Below, piece by piece: positions 13,715 to 17,533 of a DNA stretch of 17,533 nucleotides. The DNA comes from Bacteroidales bacterium (GTDB lineage Bacteria; Bacteroidota; Bacteroidia; Bacteroidales; VadinHA17). Under the pieces are notes generated by a model, which worked only from the letters and a program-made list of their open reading frames with translations, did no database searches and was not told the DNA's origin. The position numbers were made by a program, and so were the translations under genes. Position 1 is the first letter of the stretch. Each line of letters starts with the position of its first letter. Where the stretch lies: the NCBI GenBank assembly GCA_016936695.1, contig JAFGXK010000122.1, positions 1 through 17,533 on the forward strand, in the 5' to 3' direction.

Positions 13715-14989
13715 TCAGGCTTCAAGTTCCTTGAACAGCCTTGCGGTTTGTCTTTTAAATATCCCTCTGCCCGAAAGCATTGTCCCCAGAACAGTTGAAA
13801 ACAGGCCGGGTATGAACCCTATATAGAAATCGGGCGGTGTGATTCTGGCCTTTATGGTCGGAGGCATCATCAATGAGGATGTTTTCATCATACCAGAGAT
13901 ATCAACGCCATACTTCTGGAGCAACCAGGCAAAAAACAGGCCAAGGAGGGTTCCTATTACCGAACCGGCCAGTCCAATCATAACCGATTCAAAAATCATG
14001 GTCCTGTATACATGTCCCTTCTCTTCGCCCATTGCCAGTCTTACGCCGATCTCCCCGTAGCGTCTCAGTCCGCCCAGAAGTCCTGCATTCCACAGTACGA
14101 GCGACATTGCAAACACAAAAAACACGGTGATGTAATTGGCCCAGTAGTCCGCCATTTTTACATACTGCCCCATGCTGCCCTGCTGGCTCAGGCTTTTCAT
14201 TACCGGACGGTATTCATCATTATCGTCTGACTGGAGCGAGTTGAATTTTTTACTTGCGGCAACAGCCGATTCATTGTCGTAGAAGCCGGTACGGAAGAAA
14301 CCGGCAATTTCTCCTGTGGCATCGGGCATGTCAAGGGCAGTCTGCACATCAGTGATATCAGCAATTATGGTTCCCCTGTCAAGGGCTTCGGTACCGAACG
14401 ACAGGGTTCCTGCAACAATAAAGTCGTAAACAGCCATACTTCCGTTCATAGTTGAACCGATGAAGGTGACCTTGTCCCCGGGGCCGACCATAAGCTTTCT
14501 GGAGAATTGGTCGCTGACCAGTATTTCGCCTGAAGCATCCGGCATATTGCCCCTGATAATTGATTTTTCCAGGTTAAGCCTCTGTGGTTCGGAAGCTTCC
14601 GGTGAAAGCAAATCCATACCCATTCCCATTGCCGGTCCCTGGGCTAAGGTTTCGCCATTCTCATCCGGTGAATCGATGAGCCCTCCGAACTGGATACGCT
14701 GCGTCCATTCAGCATCGGGGAAAAGGGTTTCAAGTTCATTCTGAAGCTTTGTGGCATCCAGAATTGCAAGGTCGTTTGGCAGCTGGCTTATGTTTTCCGA
14801 ATAGGGTAAGGTCATCACCTTCAGATGACCGTAGTTGAATCTGGCATTCATTTCAATCGTGTCGCCCATAAACCCTTTCATGTATGCATGAAGAATTACA
14901 GTGAGCATGGCTCCGATGGCTACAACGATAAGCGGAATGCTGCTCCGGCTTTTATCGCGGACAAGACCTTTTAACAGAAATTTTATCAT
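13715..14989 (-). CDS. FtsX/MacB-type ABC transporter permease (second of pair)
   Basis: 424 residues in the inner membrane. TM1 at about 18-36 is followed by a large periplasmic domain (about 40-280), then TM2 (283-305), TM3 (331-356) and TM4 (389-406). This is the four-helix plan of MacB, LolC and LolE. The FtsX stretch RRYGEIGVRLAMGEEKGHV (309-327) includes the cytoplasmic coupling helix that contacts the ATPase. In this family energy from ATP moves the periplasmic domain (mechanotransmission) rather than passing cargo through a pore. The periplasmic part has an unusual Met/Gly run, AMGMGMD (120-126). Its ATG overlaps the stop of the other permease by 4 bases (ATGA), so the two are translationally coupled and probably form a heterodimer like LolC/LolE. 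Confidence 0.92.
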   Translation of the reverse strand: MIKFLLKGLVRDKSRSSIPLIVVAIGAMLTVILHAYMKGFMGDTIEMNARFNYGHLKVMTLPYSENISQLPNDLAILDATKLQNELETLFPDAEWTQRIQFGGLIDSPDENGETLAQGPAMGMGMDLLSPEASEPQRLNLEKSIIRGNMPDASGEILVSDQFSRKLMVGPGDKVTFIGSTMNGSMAVYDFIVAGTLSFGTEALDRGTIIADITDVQTALDMPDATGEIAGFFRTGFYDNESAVAASKKFNSLQSDDNDEYRPVMKSLSQQGSMGQYVKMADYWANYITVFFVFAMSLVLWNAGLLGGLRRYGEIGVRLAMGEEKGHVYRTMIFESVMIGLAGSVIGTLLGLFFAWLLQKYGVDISGMMKTSSLMMPPTIKARITPPDFYIGFIPGLFSTVLGTMLSGRGIFKRQTARLFKELEA

Positions 14990-16161
14990 TGTAGTTTCCC
15001 CCTTAATGCATCAGTTGGATTCATTCTGGAAATTCTCCGTGATGGCCAGTAGCTTACCACGGCGGTTGCTGTTGTCACAGTAATTATGGTCATTATAACC
15101 AGTCCGGCAGGATAAACCGGATATAGCGTCTGGGCTATTGCCATTCCGAATTCACTGGTGTCGACAGGCATGTGCAGGCCGCTTTTTGCCATCCATGCGA
15201 GAAAAGGCAGGCCGTAAATAACAGATAAAATGGCTGCAAGGATGGCATGCATTGTTCCCTCAACGGTGAAGAGTCCCACTACCTGGCTTCGCGTGTAGCC
15301 AAGGGCAATGTAAGTGCCTATCTCTTTTTGCCTTCTGAAGATTGAGAGTACCTGGGTGTCAAATACCGCCAGCAGGGCAAGAAGGAGCAGGATAACGAAC
15401 AAGATGGTTTGACCGACAGTTTTTGTCTTTATGAGGTTGTCGATCGAGGCTGTGAGTTCACCAGTAGTTTTATGCACCCAGTTCTGCATTTCCGGCCTTG
15501 TTTTTTCACTGTCGCGAAAAGTCAGGATTGTTGCCTCATCAGGCATCTGCATCATTTCGCGGAGCGTTTCAAGAGGAACATAGATCTGGCCTGTTTCTAT
15601 CTGGGGTACGTTTGATGAGAAGATTTCTGTAATAGCTATTTCGCGGGCATCGAATGTGCTGTTTACATCCCTCCACCTTAATGTCATGACATCTCCTTTC
15701 GATGCCTTTAAGCTTTTTGCCATCAATGCGCCGATCATGGCCGGAATGGCATCGTAGACGGTGTCGAGACTGTGGGTTGGGAGTGCGAACAAATGCTGAC
15801 CGGGGTCAATCCCCTTTATTACAACCGATAGAAGGCGGCCCTGGGGATATATGGTGCCGGGGGCTATCAGAACCGGAACCATGTCTCCGGCATTTATCTC
15901 TTCCAGAACCTCATACGGAACCGGGGCATGGCTGTCGGTAAGTGTAAACGGATCAAAGGGATCATATAACTTATGCCAGTATTGTCCGCCTCCTATTTCC
16001 ATGTTTTTCATATCGGTCTTTGCCTGCTGATCCCAACCGCTTATTAATCCCTTCATGAAGATTATAAGTACAAAGGAAAATGAAAGGATGATCACATTTA
16101 GCCAGGTTCTTAATCCGGCGCCTATGAGGTTTCTGTATGCAAGCTTTAATGCAAGTAGCAT
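14986..16161 (-). CDS. FtsX/MacB-type ABC transporter permease (first of pair)
   Basis: 391 residues with the same plan as its neighbour: TM1 at about 20-38, periplasmic domain (about 42-245), TM2 (250-270), TM3 (300-322), TM4 (350-371). The coupling stretch IFRRQKEIGTYIALGYTRSQVV (274-295) and the C-terminal SYWPSRRISRMNPTDALRGK (370-389) are classic for LolC/LolE/MacB permeases. The two permeases differ clearly in sequence, so the complex is likely a heterodimer served by one ATPase (1:1:2), as in LolCDE. It begins 12 bases after the ATPase stop. The periplasmic domain contains a Pro/Asp/His-rich patch (YDPFDPFTLTDSHAP, 66-80). Cargo is not evident from the sequence. Confidence 0.93.
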   Translation of the reverse strand: MLLALKLAYRNLIGAGLRTWLNVIILSFSFVLIIFMKGLISGWDQQAKTDMKNMEIGGGQYWHKLYDPFDPFTLTDSHAPVPYEVLEEINAGDMVPVLIAPGTIYPQGRLLSVVIKGIDPGQHLFALPTHSLDTVYDAIPAMIGALMAKSLKASKGDVMTLRWRDVNSTFDAREIAITEIFSSNVPQIETGQIYVPLETLREMMQMPDEATILTFRDSEKTRPEMQNWVHKTTGELTASIDNLIKTKTVGQTILFVILLLLALLAVFDTQVLSIFRRQKEIGTYIALGYTRSQVVGLFTVEGTMHAILAAILSVIYGLPFLAWMAKSGLHMPVDTSEFGMAIAQTLYPVYPAGLVIMTIITVTTATAVVSYWPSRRISRMNPTDALRGKLQ

Positions 16162-16173
16162 GGCAATTGCTTT

Positions 16174-16872
16174 TTAATTTGATTTCATTTCTTCCCTGTC
16201 AATTTTCCCGTCGCGAAGGAAGATTTTTCTTCGGAGATAGCTTATCACCTTTTCATCGTGGGTGGCAAAAAGGAAAGTGGTTTTAAGCTGCCGGTTAAGC
16301 ATTTCCATTGTATCAAGGATATGGTAGGAATTTTCCGCATCGAGGTTTGCGGTGGGTTCATCTGCCAGAACGATAGATGGTTTTTTTACCATAGCGCGTG
16401 CTATTGCAACACGCTGACATTCACCGCCCGACAACTGTGGGGGCTTGGATTTTATCTTGTCGGTCAATCCAACCCATTCGATTGCATCAGTCACCAGTTC
16501 CTTCCGCTGGGCGGCTGTGTATTTAAGCAGCAAGAGGGGGAATTCGACATTTTCCCAGACTGTATGCACTGCAAGCAGGTTGTAACTCTGAAAGATGAAT
16601 CCAAGATTCTCTTTCCGGAGCCGGGCTGCCTCCCTGGCGGTTAGATCGCCTATCGATTGTCCGAGGACGACGGCTTTTCCAGAGGTCGGGGAGTCGAGCG
16701 AACCGATTATGTTGAGAAGGGTGGTCTTACCTGATCCGCTTGGTCCTACGAGGCCTGCAAATTCACCCTGCGAAAGCTGCAGGTCGATGCCGTTCAGAGC
16801 GGTGAATTCACTCTTCCCCATTGGAAATTTCTTGATAAGGGTTTCAGTTTTAATTACAGTAGAGTTCTCCAT
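16174..16872 (-). CDS. LolD/MacB-type ABC transporter ATP-binding protein
   Basis: 232 residues, the usual length of LolD. All ATPase motifs are present: Walker A GPSGSGKTT (43-51), Q-loop Gln95 in FIFQSYNLL, signature LSGGECQR (147-154), Walker B IVLADEP (167-173), D-loop NLDAE (176-180) and switch His205 in ATHDE. The signature has Cys152 where most LolD/MacB proteins have Gln, a minor change. It is the cytoplasmic motor for the two FtsX-type permeases encoded directly downstream. The start is 10 bases after the stop of the barrel gene, inside the same operon. Family and role as motor are firm; the label LolD is by similarity and order, since lipoprotein release by this particular set is not shown. 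Confidence 0.94.
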   Translation of the reverse strand: MENSTVIKTETLIKKFPMGKSEFTALNGIDLQLSQGEFAGLVGPSGSGKTTLLNIIGSLDSPTSGKAVVLGQSIGDLTAREAARLRKENLGFIFQSYNLLAVHTVWENVEFPLLLLKYTAAQRKELVTDAIEWVGLTDKIKSKPPQLSGGECQRVAIARAMVKKPSIVLADEPTANLDAENSYHILDTMEMLNRQLKTTFLFATHDEKVISYLRRKIFLRDGKIDREEMKSN

Positions 16873-16882
16873 TATGAGAGAT

Positions 16883-17533
16883 TTAGTGATTGAAAACGAG
16901 CATTACCTGGATACCTTTGCCCGAAAACAGACTGCCTGATCCGGTCTGTGCGGGAAGATTGTATGCACGGGGATTCCAGTACCCCATAACATATATCATG
17001 AAATTGTTATACTGCTTTTCCCACGAAGCGAAATTATATATTTTACTGTTAGTCCAGTCATAATATATTATTGCGCTTAACTTATCGAACATGCCGACCG
17101 GGTAGCTGAGAGTTGCAAGGGAAAAGGTTGTCAGGTTGTCAAATCCGAACGGTTTTTGATCGAATGAAATCACAAGATGCTCATAAGCTGCGTACAATCC
17201 ATTTCCCAGGCCGAAGGTATAATCTACTCCGGCATTGATAATCTCCAGGTTTGTAAGGGTTCCCATATCAATCCTTTTTCTGGTCCATGAACCCTCCACC
17301 CAGATACCTGTCACCAGATCCCAGCGGGCATCGATTCCGAAGCGGTCTTCAGGAATCCTGTCCTGTTCTCCGGGAAACATGGTGCCTCTGGTATCGGCAT
17401 TTCTGTGGTGATATGAGAAGCCTGCCTCGCCCGCCGGAACCGGGAGTTGTATTCTTCCTCCGAATTCGGGTATTTTTTTGTTGGAGGGGATTATTTCCCA
17501 TGCCCTGGGATCATGATTGCCGTACAGGCCCCA
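16883..17533 (-). CDS. Probable outer-membrane beta-barrel protein (5' end cut by window edge)
   Basis: The frame is open from the stop at 16883 to the right edge, giving the last 216 residues. The ATG at 17378-17380 is internal: the 51 codons upstream of it (beginning WGLYGNHDPRAWE) continue the same kind of sequence without a stop. The protein shows alternating hydrophobic and polar residues rich in Tyr, Trp and Phe, with turns of Asp/Asn/Gly, as in transmembrane beta-hairpins. Examples are GIDARWDLVTGIWVEGSW, NAGVDYTFGLGNGLYAAYEH and the last strand GKGIQVMLVFNH. It ends in His, one residue after the usual aromatic/Asn region, so the BAM signal is not perfect. I do not recognise the family. 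Ten bases separate it from the ATPase gene, so it should belong to the ABC/LolA-like operon and may be its outer-membrane component. Confidence 0.75.
   Translation of the reverse strand, partial: WGLYGNHDPRAWEIIPSNKKIPEFGGRIQLPVPAGEAGFSYHHRNADTRGTMFPGEQDRIPEDRFGIDARWDLVTGIWVEGSWTRKRIDMGTLTNLEIINAGVDYTFGLGNGLYAAYEHLVISFDQKPFGFDNLTTFSLATLSYPVGMFDKLSAIIYYDWTNSKIYNFASWEKQYNNFMIYVMGYWNPRAYNLPAQTGSGSLFSGKGIQVMLVFNH

Noticed and set aside
14610..14633. Met/Gly run AMGMGMD in the permease as a copper-binding site
   Set aside because: Three methionines in one short loop are not enough, no copper genes are nearby, and the loop may be simple variation.
16883..17380. Treating the rightmost gene as a complete 165-residue protein starting at 17380
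   Set aside because: The same frame is open for all 51 codons to the window edge with barrel-like sequence and no signal peptide follows that ATG, so it is the end of a longer gene.

Overview
The window reads as chromosome of a Bacteroidota bacterium, most likely Bacteroidales or a close relative. Evidence: several start sites follow A/T-rich leaders without a convincing Shine-Dalgarno sequence. Matches to the Bacteroidota promoter (TTTG, about 20 bp, TAnnTTTG) sit in front of several genes. The protein families also fit: a DUF3078-type barrel protein, a secreted GH95 fucosidase, an OmpA/H3TH pair and a LolA-like/FtsX cassette. No tRNA, rRNA, CRISPR array, insertion sequence or phage gene was seen. 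Genes are tightly packed, and the largest gap is about 280 bases.

Layout. (1) 1-4809, minus strand: a transporter operon read leftward, with a P2A-type Ca2+ ATPase, an MFS permease overlapping it by 17 nt, and an AI-2E/PerM-family protein cut by the window edge. (2) 5052-6271, plus strand: a two-gene unit with a membrane-anchored OmpA-domain protein and a membrane-anchored coiled-coil protein ending in a helix-hairpin-helix (H3TH-like) module. (3) 6292-10073, minus strand: a DUF3078 outer-membrane-type protein, mscL, then a GH95 alpha-L-fucosidase. A strong hairpin lies between mscL and the fucosidase. (4) 10157-10492, minus strand: a YegP-like DUF1508 repeat protein with its own promoter and intrinsic terminator. 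(5) 10838-12361, plus strand: a HerA-like DUF853 ATPase. (6) 12425-12847, minus strand: a small single-pass membrane protein of unknown function with its own probable promoter. (7) 12957-17533, minus strand: a five-gene envelope operon, comprising a beta-barrel-like protein (cut by the right edge), a LolD-like ATPase, two different FtsX/MacB-type permeases and a LolA-like periplasmic protein.

Most genes are house-keeping envelope functions: ion pumping, osmotic safety valve, cell-wall anchoring and trafficking across the periplasm. The part that most resembles an uncharacterised system is region 7. It has an inner-membrane ABC pump, a soluble lipid/lipoprotein-carrier-like protein and a probable outer-membrane barrel in one operon, which could form a route from inner to outer membrane. 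Second is the OmpA/H3TH pair, which may couple the cell wall to a nucleic-acid-binding-type domain. No defence system or mobile element was found.
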